Source of the DNA: Branchiostoma floridae
Taxonomy: Eukaryota > Chordata > Leptocardii > Amphioxiformes > Branchiostomatidae
Reading direction: 5' to 3'
Length of the DNA: 64,000 bases
Assembly: GCF_000003815.2 (NCBI RefSeq)
Contig: NC_049980.1
Span: forward strand, 19,469,117 to 19,533,116
Part shown: one piece after another, positions 38,072 to 50,200 of the stretch
Numbering within the stretch: the first letter of the stretch is position 1
Layout of the letters: each line of letters begins with the position of its first letter
Program-made: the position numbers and the translations under genes
The notes under the pieces: generated by a model
Database searches by the model: none
Seen by the model: only the letters and a program-made list of their open reading frames with translations
What the model was told of the DNA's origin: nothing

Positions 38072-39243
38072 ATGATCCGAACAGCCATCTCTAGAAGTGT
38101 CTTTTTTCCAAGGACCATCCGCCCTATCCTCACACAACAGCCAGGCAGGATTCTGGCCAGATGTTGCAGTTCAGAAGATGGGAAATATTTACTCCATGAG
38201 CGGGATGGTTTATATGATCACATGACCAGGGGGATCATAGATAAGATAGAGTTTGATGTGGACCACATTTGCCAGAATGTGGACAGCGTAGCCCAGCGAG
38301 TAAGGGACCGTAAAGGCGAAATGCAGGTAAGTTCGGACTCCGACTGTTCCTCCATCTAAATTTTTTTAAACTCCCTCATCTTCAAACCTGTAATAGCGGT
38401 GTTTTACCTGTGACTGCCCCAATACTTTCATAGATGTCCAACAAACAAAAATGCTTCTTATTCTAAATGTTAGATCACTTGTGATAATTGTGACCTTACA
38501 GATAGTAGGAAAAACAAACTTACCTGCAGTTTTGACCGATAGCTGACATCATAATTCATATGCCATGAAGAAATAAAAACATGGACCACCAGAAAGATGC
38601 TTCAGAAACACAATAAAACACTGAGTGAAGCCTTACATGTGCTTGGTAATTTAGTGTATTGTGTGTGTGTATAACTTGTTACTGTACCCGACATGACAGG
38701 AGGATGAAGTGTACAGGCTGGTAGATCTGTGGCAGGAGAGGTGCAGGGTTAAAGTTGAGGTGGATGAGATACAGGAGCAGAGACAGGCTCTGGCTGGTCA
38801 GGCTAAAGGTTTAAAAGGTCAACACAACAGTACTGAATTTAAGGACCTTCAAGTAAAAGGACGCCAGGTAACGATATTATCATGTGCTTTGTCAAATGTA
38901 TTGATATCACTACTAGTATGGTATTGCCAGGAAGAGATATAACGTTAACATTATCTAGATCTTACAGGAAGTGGCTAAACATTAACTGTATGTATTTCAA
39001 TGTAAAATTTTATACTGTAATAGTAAATGTTTAGCCACTTTCTGTGACTAGTGTGAGAAATAAATAATGTAGATCTCTTCCTGATCATGGAATTAAACAA
39101 AAATCCTTGTCATATTGAAAGCATGAAACATTTCCTCTTTGAAAATAAATATTGAAGTCATTCAACTTCAAGAAGAGCATATTATTTAATGGAAAAGTTC
39201 TCAGCTTGAATATGGGAGTTGTAAAGGCTGTTGATGTCCCATG

Positions 39244-39274
<31 letters not shown>

Positions 39275-41527
39275 AAGGTTTATGCAATCAGAATTGTCTT
39301 TTGTAGGCCCTGAAAAGCTTATGTGAAAGTGGCAGATCAAGCACCTCATGATATGATGTTCCCTCTGCACAGCTTCGCAAGGATTTTAACGAGGCCAGCC
39401 GTTATGAGACTGAGCTGAACAGTCAGCTGTACAACATTCTCCTCAGGCTTCCCAACAGGTCAGGACGTTATAGAAGTTGTCCAACCTCCTTGCTCTACCC
39501 AGGTGTAAATGGGTACCTAGCTTTGGTTGGAGATGGAAGAAGAGGAATGGGCTGCCAAGACAATGTGGATTAACATTCCTCTGCCCCTATGGCCTTTTGA
39601 TCAATAATAGAAACGGTAAAGTGTAACTATTTTAGTACATGTAACATTGACTCACTTCCACTGGTAAGTCATGTAGTTACTGTGTCCAATAAAAACTGTA
39701 TTTTGTGTTCCAGCTGCCATCCCTCTGTCCCTGTGGGTGACGAATCACAGGCTCGGTTGGTGGAGATGGTTGGAGAGAAGCCATCCTTCAAGTTTGTTCC
39801 CAGAGGCCACCTGGAGCTGGGGGAGCGGCTAGACATTCTACAGCTGCGACACCTGGCCAATGTGTCAGGCCATAGGTGGGTACACATTCTGTTTCTATAG
39901 TCACCATCTTTTTCGACATATACCGAAAATAGAAACATTTATCTCCAAATCTCAATGATAATAACCAAATTATCACTAATCTTGCAGGTCCTACTATCTG
40001 AAAGGTGCAGGTGCACTACTACAACATGCCCTGGTACAGTTTACACAGGACAGACTGTACAGGCAAGGCTTCACTCCTCTGGTGGTACCAGACTTCTTCT
40101 ACCCTGCCATACTGGAGGGGTGTGGCATGATGAAGGCTGGAGCCTTTGATACTCAAATCTACACCTTAGACTCAACCAAACACGACCCGCTGTGTCTGGC
40201 AGGAACGGCAGAGGTAGGGATTGCGGGGATGTACAAGGACCACGTGTTACAGGCGAATCAGCTCCCACAAAGATCATTCGCTGTCAGCACATGTTATCGA
40301 GCAGAGACTTGGAGCGGGACAGAGCCGTACGGAATCTACAGAGTCCACCATTTCACAAAGGTAAAAACTTGGTTTTGTCAAACTGTTTGCATTACTAATG
40401 TATGAAAATGGATGGAGATTTATTGATTTGGTTTGCTTCTTAACCTTTATTAGGTGACTGCGGGGTTGTAACCAGCACCCATCCTTTGACGGAATTTTGT
40501 AGCTGGGGACAGAAAAAAATTTTGCCCATTCCGTCCTCTGTGACGGACTAAAATCAATATGTAACAATATTAAAAAATGGCCTTCCTTGTATAATTTACT
40601 ATGATATTTTATCAAGACACATTCCATTGAACAGCTTAGTCTACTAGCAAAGTTTACACCTGAAAATGCAGGAAAAAGCATTTCAGAGGGTCTAGATTTC
40701 AAAATTTTCGGGGGAAAGATTCTTTAGGACCCCCCCCAAAGAATGTTGCGCCTTTGCGCAAAATCAAGGGGACAGGAAATGATTTCAGGCTGGCTACAAT
40801 CCTGGGTGACTGCTCTTGGAGCAAAAATTTTATTTTCTGATACAATAACCTATATCATCTAAAGAAATATACAAATAAGTGTATCTTAACTCACACCAGT
40901 AATATACTATTTCTGCCTTTCTGTTTCTGGGAGACACATGCGTTATGTGTGTCTGTTAAAATGAGTGTGACCTCCAAGTTTATCAATTGTTGAATTTATC
41001 TATTCCCATAGGTAGAGATGTTTGCAGTGACTGCCAATGAAGATGGTACTGAAAGTGACCGAATGCAGCAGGAGTTTGTCTCCCTCCAGAAAGACCTGTA
41101 CTCGGAACTAGGCCTGTGTTTCCGCATCCTGGACATGCCGACCCAGGAACTCGGCCTTCCTGCGCACAGAAAATATGACATGGAGGTGTGGATGCCTGGA
41201 AGGGACTCCTTTGGTGAGGTGTCCAGTGCCTCAAACTGTACCGACTACCAAAGTAAGAGGCTACATATACGGTACGAAACAGAGCAGGAGGAACTGAAGT
41301 ACGCACACACGGTCAACGCCACAGCGTGTGCTGTTCCACGACTCATAATTTCTATACTCGAGAACTTCCAACAAGAGGATGGATCAGTGGTGGTACCAGA
41401 GGCCCTACAACCATACATGGCAGGGAAGAAAGTTCTAACTGTTCAGGATGGGTTACCTATGAAGTATATGGGTAGGGAAAGGAGGGTGTTTAAACAACAT
41501 CAGAAAAAATTTTCTATGTACAAGTAA
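38072..41527 (+). CDS. SARS2: Mitochondrial seryl-tRNA synthetase
   Basis: Six exons: 38072-38326, 38700-38867, 39373-39458, 39714-39875, 39988-40360, 41012-41527. They sum to 1560 nt (519 residues, TAA stop), close to human SARS2. It charges mitochondrial tRNA-Ser with serine in the matrix. The N-terminus has several Arg and no acidic residue over the first 30, as for a presequence. Residues about 60-150 form the helical tRNA-binding arm (long charged helix [20 protein letters not shown]). The class II catalytic core follows: motif 2 around [14 protein letters not shown] (about 326-340) and motif 3 around [17 protein letters not shown] (about 450-466, with the class-defining Arg458). The motif 3 form [10 protein letters not shown] is characteristic of animal mitochondrial SerRS rather than cytosolic SerRS. 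It is divergent from ABHD17. Confidence 0.95.
39245..39274. repeat. (GATT)n microsatellite
   Basis: About seven copies of a GATT tetranucleotide in a SARS2 intron, about 100 bp before exon 3. Confidence 0.95.
39475..39560 (+). repeat. SINE 3'-body fragment
   Basis: CTCTACCCAGGTGTAAATGG followed by GTACCTAGCTTTGGTTGG is the 3' portion typically found with the AGGAAAGGCA-type SINE bodies. The tRNA head is absent. It lies in the intron directly after SARS2 exon 3. Confidence 0.5.
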
Positions 41528-44236
41528 TGAAAATAATTTTACGTCCCTTTTTTTTTTATTTGGAGATTGGGACAAACTTGTGAACTGATGGAATATCAGG
41601 GAGAACTCAATATGCTGCTTCAAGTAACTTGGAACATTGTAAGAGATGATTCAGTATAACTGTTATTGAATGTTATTCAGAACAAAACAGTTGTCTGGTG
41701 ATTGTCAATTTCTGTTGGAATCAATCATTCAATCACCATTGTAAAATGTCTTTAGGCCACAGCAAGTAAATTTTATGGATGACATCAGCGCGCGCATTAA
41801 TTTTCGCCTGATTTCAGAAAAAAAACAAGATTTTTTTTCTTCTGCAGGGATGGTCAACATGGCGATAAAGTACCAAAATGATATATTGTGTTGTAGCCTA
41901 ATAATTGTACTTGTAGTAGAAGTGACACTTGCGAGGTACCCAGGACTGTAGTTGTAGAAATGAAACTTATTGGATAGTTGTAAAAGTGACACCAATATGG
42001 AAGCTATGAGTGTGGATACCAACTTTGTTGGTGATGCCAGTCTTCCACACTAGTGTCAGTTTTACCACACCAGTGCATGTCTTAAATACAGGAATGAATG
42101 CATTGTTGGCTCTGTTACCATGCTTTGTCCCTTTAGTTCTTTTTACATCAGTCATCATAAATTTATGGTGCCTATTTTCGAAAATGTAGCCATCTTGTTT
42201 TTTTCACCCATCTTGTTTTTTTTTGGCCCTATCGCACTATTTTTGCAGTCTACAGAGGATGTCATCCATAAAATTTACTTGCTGTGGCCTTATCATCATT
42301 CCAGGTGAAATAGATAAATTGAACATTGCACGTTATCATGTAAGATAATGACTATGTAATGCTGCAATTGTACCTTTACATCATAATGTACCTTTTAGAT
42401 TACAATGCAAGTCTGGCGTCTTTCACATTCTGGCCTATTCATCCATTTTTTGCCTTGCCGCCAGGCAAGGCTTTACGCCAGCTTTTTTCCATGGATCAAT
42501 GGACGGACCTTTTAACCCAGCCCTTCCAAAGCCCCTTCCAAAGGCCCTTCTTTCCTTGCCGAGTTTCATGGCTTAGTTAGACAATGGTACATTCCAGACG
42601 AGTATTAAAACGCTCTTCTAGACGCATGTTACTGTATGTGGTCCAGCGTAATAAATCTACGCTTTAACTTACCATGTTCATATAAATATATATCACAAAT
42701 TGCATCAGAAGGAACTTAGTTTGTAATTTAAAAAAATAATGCATATTCATTGTGGGTCAAAAAGTTTTACAAAACCTGTTTAATGTGCCAATAATTCATC
42801 TGACATAAATTATGATAATGAGGGGGAGGGGGGCGACATGTGGAACTCGGGATTTTTAAGCGTAGAATCTATCCTAACTTACCAAAATAACATAAAATAC
42901 GCGGCAAGGCACAGCTTTTTTAAAAAGATTTCTTGTTTGGGTGGTGTCTGGTCAGGGTATGCTTTGAAAACCAATGTGGTGATCTCTTTTATTACATGAC
43001 CTTGTCCATCTGAATGGCCTTTAAGGTGGATTGTTCTACACAAGTCCTCATGAGTGTGCTTGTGCATGTCAAGTACCTAAATTGTGTCAACCTGGCTCTG
43101 TATTGTCTGAAAATTCAGATTGTAGAAGTGATACTGAATGTGATATCATAGTGATAATTAAATAGACCATTGTAGGAATTATGCCAAGTAAATGTTGGTA
43201 AATCAAAGTAGATTACTGTTGAAAATCTTTCAATTCCAAAACTGAATCCACAAGACACTATAGTTATTATTTAATTAGACAAATTCATAGATATATATGA
43301 AGACTCTGCATACAGTGTTGGCAAGTGAAACAAGCCTTTATTAACCCATACTGGTACATGAAATTTACAAGAAAGATTATCACATGCTCTCAGTTCAAAA
43401 CAGAACACCATGTGATGCAGATGTGAACAGTAGCAACTATCATATACAAGTATATGTGATCACATCCTGTCAGCATTTGCACCATCTTAGTACAACACAT
43501 CAAGACAATATATTCACCACTGGCAGAATCTATTAACGTAATCTGCCAAAATCATTCAAACAATGATTTTCATAGAGTGGAAGTATATTCCAGTATGTCA
43601 CAGTCTCTCTGAGCTAAAATCAAGCACTGCTGGTTGCACCTTGGATACATGTATACTAAACTACACAAACTACTTGACCACTGTAGAGAGTCTGTCAAGT
43701 CCTTTTACCTAGGATATTCTAGCACTTAAGAAATAATAAAATTAGCATAAAATGTAAAATAATATCCATGGCACTTCCTTACCATGTGACACAATTATCT
43801 CACCTAAAAGCATTTTATGCTTCAATTTTCTACACAATACGAAGTATATGTAATGACATAGAATTTTTCTTTTCAGAACATTTAGCTCCAAGTTAGATCT
43901 AGATAATGAAATATGATAAAAAAAGTAAATAATGTTGCCATGACTGAACATTTTTTTCAGGAACAAAATATTTGAAACTTCTAATTTAGAAAAAAGATAA
44001 TAGATTGTTAAATGCAACAGTAATGTACAAATTTCACAACATTTGACAATTTCACTTCATACAATAAGCAGAATTTTACCTGCTGAAAATCATGGTAACA
44101 CCCTCATGATTTTGAGCCCCAGGCTGTGAGACTTTCAGCAACAGACATTACCACACCAGAAAACATAGATTTGTGATCCAGAAATGTTAGATATGCCACA
44201 TCAACAGACTTTCCCTTCTGTGAACGTGATGTTTGT
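41528..44236. other. Convergent intergenic region SARS2-ARNT
   Basis: No exon seen. It contains the Harbinger-like MITE at 41755-42289, a CCTTGCCGCCAGGCAAGG hairpin near 42455, an AATAAA at 42650-42655 that could end SARS2, and TTTATT at 43337-43342, which on the minus strand is an AATAAA about 895 bp after the ARNT stop. Confidence 0.5.
41755..42289. mobile_element. PIF/Harbinger-like MITE, copy B (535 bp)
   Basis: Left terminus GGCCACAGCAAGTAAATTTT and GATGACATC are inverted at the right end (GATGTCATC, AAATTTACTTGCTGTGGCC), about 34 bp nearly perfect. TTA flanks both sides (41752-41754, 42290-42292). The interior matches copy C (GATGGTCAACAT, AAGTACCAAAATG, GTTGTAGCCT, GTAGAAGTGACACT). 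No transposase frame. Confidence 0.8.
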
Positions 44237-47200
44237 TTACTCTGAGAAGGTTGTAAACATGGACAGGTCGCCGAAGTCCTCGTTGTTGTAGTTGCTGCCC
44301 GTGGGGGGCTGATCTAACATGGTCAACATGTCAGGGAACATCTCCTGGGGCTGTTGTGGGGCGTGCTCACCGGTGCCAGACTGTGCCGAGGCCCCCTGCG
44401 GCCACTGTGCAGCCCACGGGCCCAGGCTACCCGGGGGGACTCCATCTACAACAGGGAAAAATGCCTTTCCTTTAGCACAGGAGCCAAACTGTCCTAAACT
44501 AAAGGTGCAGAAATCATTGCCCTGTCGTGTACATGTTCGACATCGTCATCATCTGTCGACCTCCGAGGGGACGGGGTAACATGCTACATACATACACAAT
44601 GTGGAATTCTTCATTCTAGATTGCACCTGTCTATGTAAATGTACAATTTTGTATCAAGACATAGATGTGTTGATGTTCATGTGAACATTTGATGTACCTT
44701 TCTCTCCCTGATACCCTGGGTAAACCCTCTGGGAGGAGTTGAGCTGGGTGTATGTGGGTCCAGGGGACGTTGCCGTGGGGCTGTAGCTGACAGCTGGGGA
44801 CACCGTGGGTGGGTAGCCAGCTGCAGCCCCAGATGCCATGGTGGTGAAGGTGGGTGACTGGGGTTTACTGTTGCGGGAGTTAGACGTCTGCAAAAAGAGC
44901 AAAATCCATAAAATATCAGGATGTTAGAAAATATGAACATGACTTATGTGAACATCTCAGAAGTTGTAGGACAATAATGGGAAGTGCCACAATCTCTGTA
45001 CATGTATCTCTTCATAACTAAAAATGTTGATGCATTAGAATATATCTTATACAAAAATTGTATGGCTTACAAATAATAAATATCTTGTAAAAGTTCATCG
45101 ACTGTGGCTGACAACAATGAATTTTCTTGTAGACACACAGTATCCAATTTGGTGCTCTTACCTGATTGGCAAATGGAGGTGATGACCAAGTAGCTGGTTT
45201 GGGCCCCTGTCGTCGGCGGACCATCTCAGCCAGTGCCCCTCCAGCTGATACCATGCTCTGTTGGACTGATCCAGGGCCGTATGCCTGAAATAAATCTTGT
45301 ATGTTAGTGTATGGCAGATCTTTGTGTCTCTTCCAGTCCACATTTATAAGTTGCCCTCAAGAAAAAGATATTTTGAAAAAAGGGGGGAAAAATTTTGTTG
45401 CAAAAATCTGCAGGCTCATTTTTATGCTAAAAGCAGAAGTCTGTTTATGAAATTGAATTTCCCAATAGAACAAAGTTCTGGTGAGCCCAATCATCAAACA
45501 TAATCATATGGATGATATCCTCTGGGAACCCCAAACTGATGCCAGCATGGGTTTATACAGAAATGTAAGCTAGCAAACAACGAAAATGTTCATCTTTACG
45601 TTGTGATACTTCGTGACACTGGACTGGAGGGGAACACTTTTGGGTACATGTATTTGTATGTAAAGTGCTGCCTGACAATTGTTAAAGAAAGGAATAATGA
45701 TACATGTAATAAGGAAAGAATTGAAAGTTAACATACTATACATATAGAACCGTAATGAATTAATGAAGAATGATAATGATACCAAGTTGTAGTCACTTTC
45801 TATAATACAAATCAGAGCAATATAACAGTATAATTAATATCAGTAACAATGAGGATAAAACATGTTAAGAAATATGAGCGAACTTGAGTCTTAGAAAGAA
45901 TATAGATTCAATATAAATATAACTTGTAACAGAAGCTGTGAATAAGTCAGGGCGACAGCAGGTCAGGAGTGGTCTTACAATGCAAGTGCTGTTTCACTGC
46001 AAATTTTTCGATGGGAATAGTTAACCATCCTCTTTGTCCTATCATCTCATAGGCCTTCTGTTTTACTTTAGATAGAATCAACATCTGATCAAAAAGGCAG
46101 CATGGATGCACAAATTGTGAGACTACTCCCAAATCCTCAGGGTTTTGCACAAAAGTCATCTCCTTGTCCTTTCTTTAAGATCTGCAGTTGCCTGTCTGTC
46201 AGCTGTGTAATGTGACCCTGCGTCACAGCTGTCTCGCCTGTTTCAGTATGTTCACCCACCTGGGGCGATCTCTGCGCCGTGAAGGCGGCGGCTCGGAAGG
46301 ATCCACTCACCGGAGGCGAGGCCAACGGCTTGTTAGGGTCCTGTACGCCAGGGGACGGCATCATGTAGTTCCCCGTGGCCTGGTATGCCTCACGGTTGTC
46401 AGGGTAACCAGATAAGTCCTTTGCCTTGTCATCCTGGTCCATACCTAGTGAGGAATGTCAGTACAACAGTTAATGCCTACCCAAAAATACATAATGTATT
46501 TTACAAATTACCAAATAATGGCCAGTGCAATGTTTTGTTATATTTTTCCTGTGGGAGTGATTACATCTTCCCTGTGTGAGTGAATCAGACTTATCAATCT
46601 ACTTGTACCCAAGTAAAAGTATTGGTGTGTTACAGTTTTAGGCTGTTAGCCAATGTGTTACACTTTTAGGCTGCGGACAGACAAACCAACCTTGTACAGT
46701 CTGTACTTGTGTGGGGTCAAACTGTGCAGAAGTGAGTGCAGGCATGCCCTTCCCCTCCATGGCTCGTAGTCTGTCCATCTCCTGCTGCTGCTGCTGCTGT
46801 TGGAGGTTCCTGTACATGGAAGGAAGTCAGTAGATAATGCAATTCTAGGATGTATAAAGGGTTATGGTCCTTGAAATGGATAATTCAACTGTAGGCCCTG
46901 TGTTTGAGAAGAGCCACACCTTAAGCATGTTTGAGAGCCCACCATACACACTGTACCTGATGATAAGAGTAGGAATGTGCCTGAATCAAACCTATAACTT
47001 ATAAGTCCAGTCTTGCAGGCTGTGCTAACTGAACCAAACCAGACCATTATATAAGGCAGCAGTTTACTGGTAACATGTAATAATGATACAAAGAAAACAA
47101 AGTAACACATACAAAATCAATGAACTCTTGACTGTAGAAACAGGGCAATCTAGTACTTACTTGACAGAAGTATTAGTACACACGATGTATTCCACTTCAT

Positions 47201-50200
47201 CAGTGTAGGGGTTCTGAAAGCTGAAGAGGCTTGTCCGCAGCCACACCCACTCTCCGTTCTTGGCCCGACAGCGATACATCACCGACATCACCTGTCCCTT
47301 CATCTTAAGTACTGGTAAAGCAGCAACAAAGATGAAAGAGAGATAGACTTAATCAAGTAGAATGTGCCAAGTTTAAAGACTGTGATGGACAACAGTGATG
47401 AGACATAATTCAGATGCCTAACAAAATAACATCATGCTTATTAATTTGTTATGATCTTAAATTCATTGATTGTTAAAGTTGGCTTTTTAGTCACAAATTC
47501 ATGTTTTACCTCCTCTTAACTTCTAAATGGTCTCACCTTGCTCAAAGCTCTCCTTCAAGTTGGGCTGGTCCTCAGGATGGTAGAAGTCGAAGCAGGTTTT
47601 CCCCAGCAGGTCTGTGGGCTGGTATCCCAGGACAGGGATCACTCTGCAGTAATGCACCAAAAATAATTATTATTGTCTCTAGACTCTTCTTGGTGTTTTA
47701 CTTTTAGCCAGTTCTCATAAGTTAGAAGCTTACATGTATGTCTACAGACTACACAACTGCACAGATATACAATAAAGCAACATCCATATTCCATAGTGAC
47801 TGAGCTACATTTTGTACTGTATGTCCTTAGTTTGTCAGACAAAATGTTACTCAAACTAATGAAGAGTGCGAATGTCATGTCAAAGGACTGTACGTGTTTA
47901 CTTTAAAGGCCCTGTCGTCAAGTATGTTCAGGATACAAGCATTATACAGTTGTCCCTCTCACCTCTGGTCCACGAAGGTGAACTTGCCATCCATGCTGTG
48001 TCGGGAGATGAACTCCGTGGGGGGTGACGTTGTGTTGAGGTCACTGCAGCTGGGGGAGCTGGTCACTTGTAGCCGACCAATCGCAACCAGGCAGTAATGG
48101 CTGTTACTGTGGCCATCAGCATCTGCATCCTGCTGTTCCAGGACCACACCTGGGGAGCGCACCGGTAAAACAACTGTTCAGACTTAGTAATCTAGACATA
48201 CCGGTACTAGCCTTGTGTCAATCCTATTCTAGCTATGGTTGCTCCTCTGATCTGCCAGCACCAGTCCCCATTTAAATATTTGGCCCTCATGGCATTAATC
48301 AATTCAAATATTGAATAACTCCTGAATGCCAGTTCAAACCCTGTTACACATTTATCACGTAATACAGAGAATTGTTTAACATGGAGCTTATCAGAGCTTT
48401 AAGGTACACTCTAGGAGAATATATAAATGCTAATCATCCTTCTATTGCCTGACTGTTTGAAAGGAAAGTTTCAGAGGAGCATTCTGGAGATAGAATAGGA
48501 TAGACACAAGGCTACCAAAGTTAGTGTTGAAGTTAATCCTTTTGTCTTAGTGCAATAAACAGCTTGATGGAAACTTCATACCAGTAGCTAATAATAGAAC
48601 AGAGATACTTTCCCAACAAAGACACCAACATTAGACAAGTGAACACAGGAAGAGGAATCAAAAGTAAGTGTATGAACAGAAAGTGATGGCGTTAAGACAA
48701 CATTACTGTATATTTCAAGGTACATGATGTATGCAGTGCCTGGCTGGCCAACCTGGTACAGCTAACCACCTCCTGTCATAAGCCCCATTAAGATAGTCCT
48801 ATTCTATTTGACATAGTACGACCCTCTGGTAGCCAACAGTCTTATCCCAGCAGCAGAATTTTATTGCAGTCTGAAGGAGGGATTTATATCAAACTCAACA
48901 ACCAAAATTGGTTGACAGCAGAACCCAGGCCAGGCCAGGATTTCTGCAGGCATTGACACCGTTGGCATTTCATTACCTTTGCAAAGAATGTTATGTCTTA
49001 GGTGCCTTTTGAGACTCCTTAGACTATCCGGCCTGCCCCTTTTGCCTGGCCCGCCCCGCCCTTCATGGAATTTGCATAATAAATCATGAATTTGCTTTTC
49101 ATTCAAATGCTAGAATTAGGAGCGATAGTTAAAACAACATTTACAGTACATCATGTGCACCACTGATAAGATAGAGAATTTAACATACTTCTTACTGAAT
49201 TGTACATTTGCACTACGATATACTAATATATGCAAAATGTGCTCTGCCAGAGGCTGACTAAATAGTACTAAATATATACCACCCTGACAATGATTGTATT
49301 TTAACAGTTATATCATCTTACACATAATTGTGCTAATAGCACCACCTATGGAAGCTAGTCTAAGGTACAATCTGCATAAAATGATATGATCAATATAAAA
49401 TCGGGTGATCAAGTCCTTTAAATGAAATGTGAACATTTTAGGATTTGTTTTCTGTTGTTGATATGCATATGTGCTGTGATGCCTGCATATGTAAATCATC
49501 CTACATGATAGACAAATTTCTTTTGGAAATATGATAATATAATATAGGATTCCATCATGTAGAAAATGCAGTAAAGCTAAAAGGCAGATATACAAATCAA
49601 TGACTTAAACATAACAAAATGCTGGAACAAAGAAGAGAGGAGTGTGCAAACTGCAAAACAATGAAAAGAACAGGGAAAGAAGGCTAATCAAACATCTGTC
49701 TTCTTCTTTAAAAAAAATTGAACTCCTGATTTACAGCAACAATGGTTACGAACATGACTCACTAGGAAGGCACCATAGTCTCTGACCCTTAAGATGAGGA
49801 TGGGGCAAGGTGAAGGTGTGAAGGGAGGCACCTGACACCTGAGCAGTATTGACTAACACAGCTGAACACCAGAGTACAGGCACACACCACCAACTAACCA
49901 TCAAACAAAGCCAGAAGGGAAAATAAAAGACGGTCATAGATCTAGAGGGTAGTGCTCTCTTCACATTCAAAGGCCTTAACGTGTAGTTAGAATATCAGTG
50001 AGATCTCACAGCCAGTGAGATTCAAAAGACAAACTTTACCATGGTGTGGGTCAGGTAGTTCACCTGTCAGTAAGTTGACATCTATTTTATGTCCAGATGT
50101 ATAAATACATAATCACGTGATGCCCACATACACAATGACCACATTTCATATCATCCAGCCAATACATTATACTCAAGGTGTTGAATAATACCAATAGACG

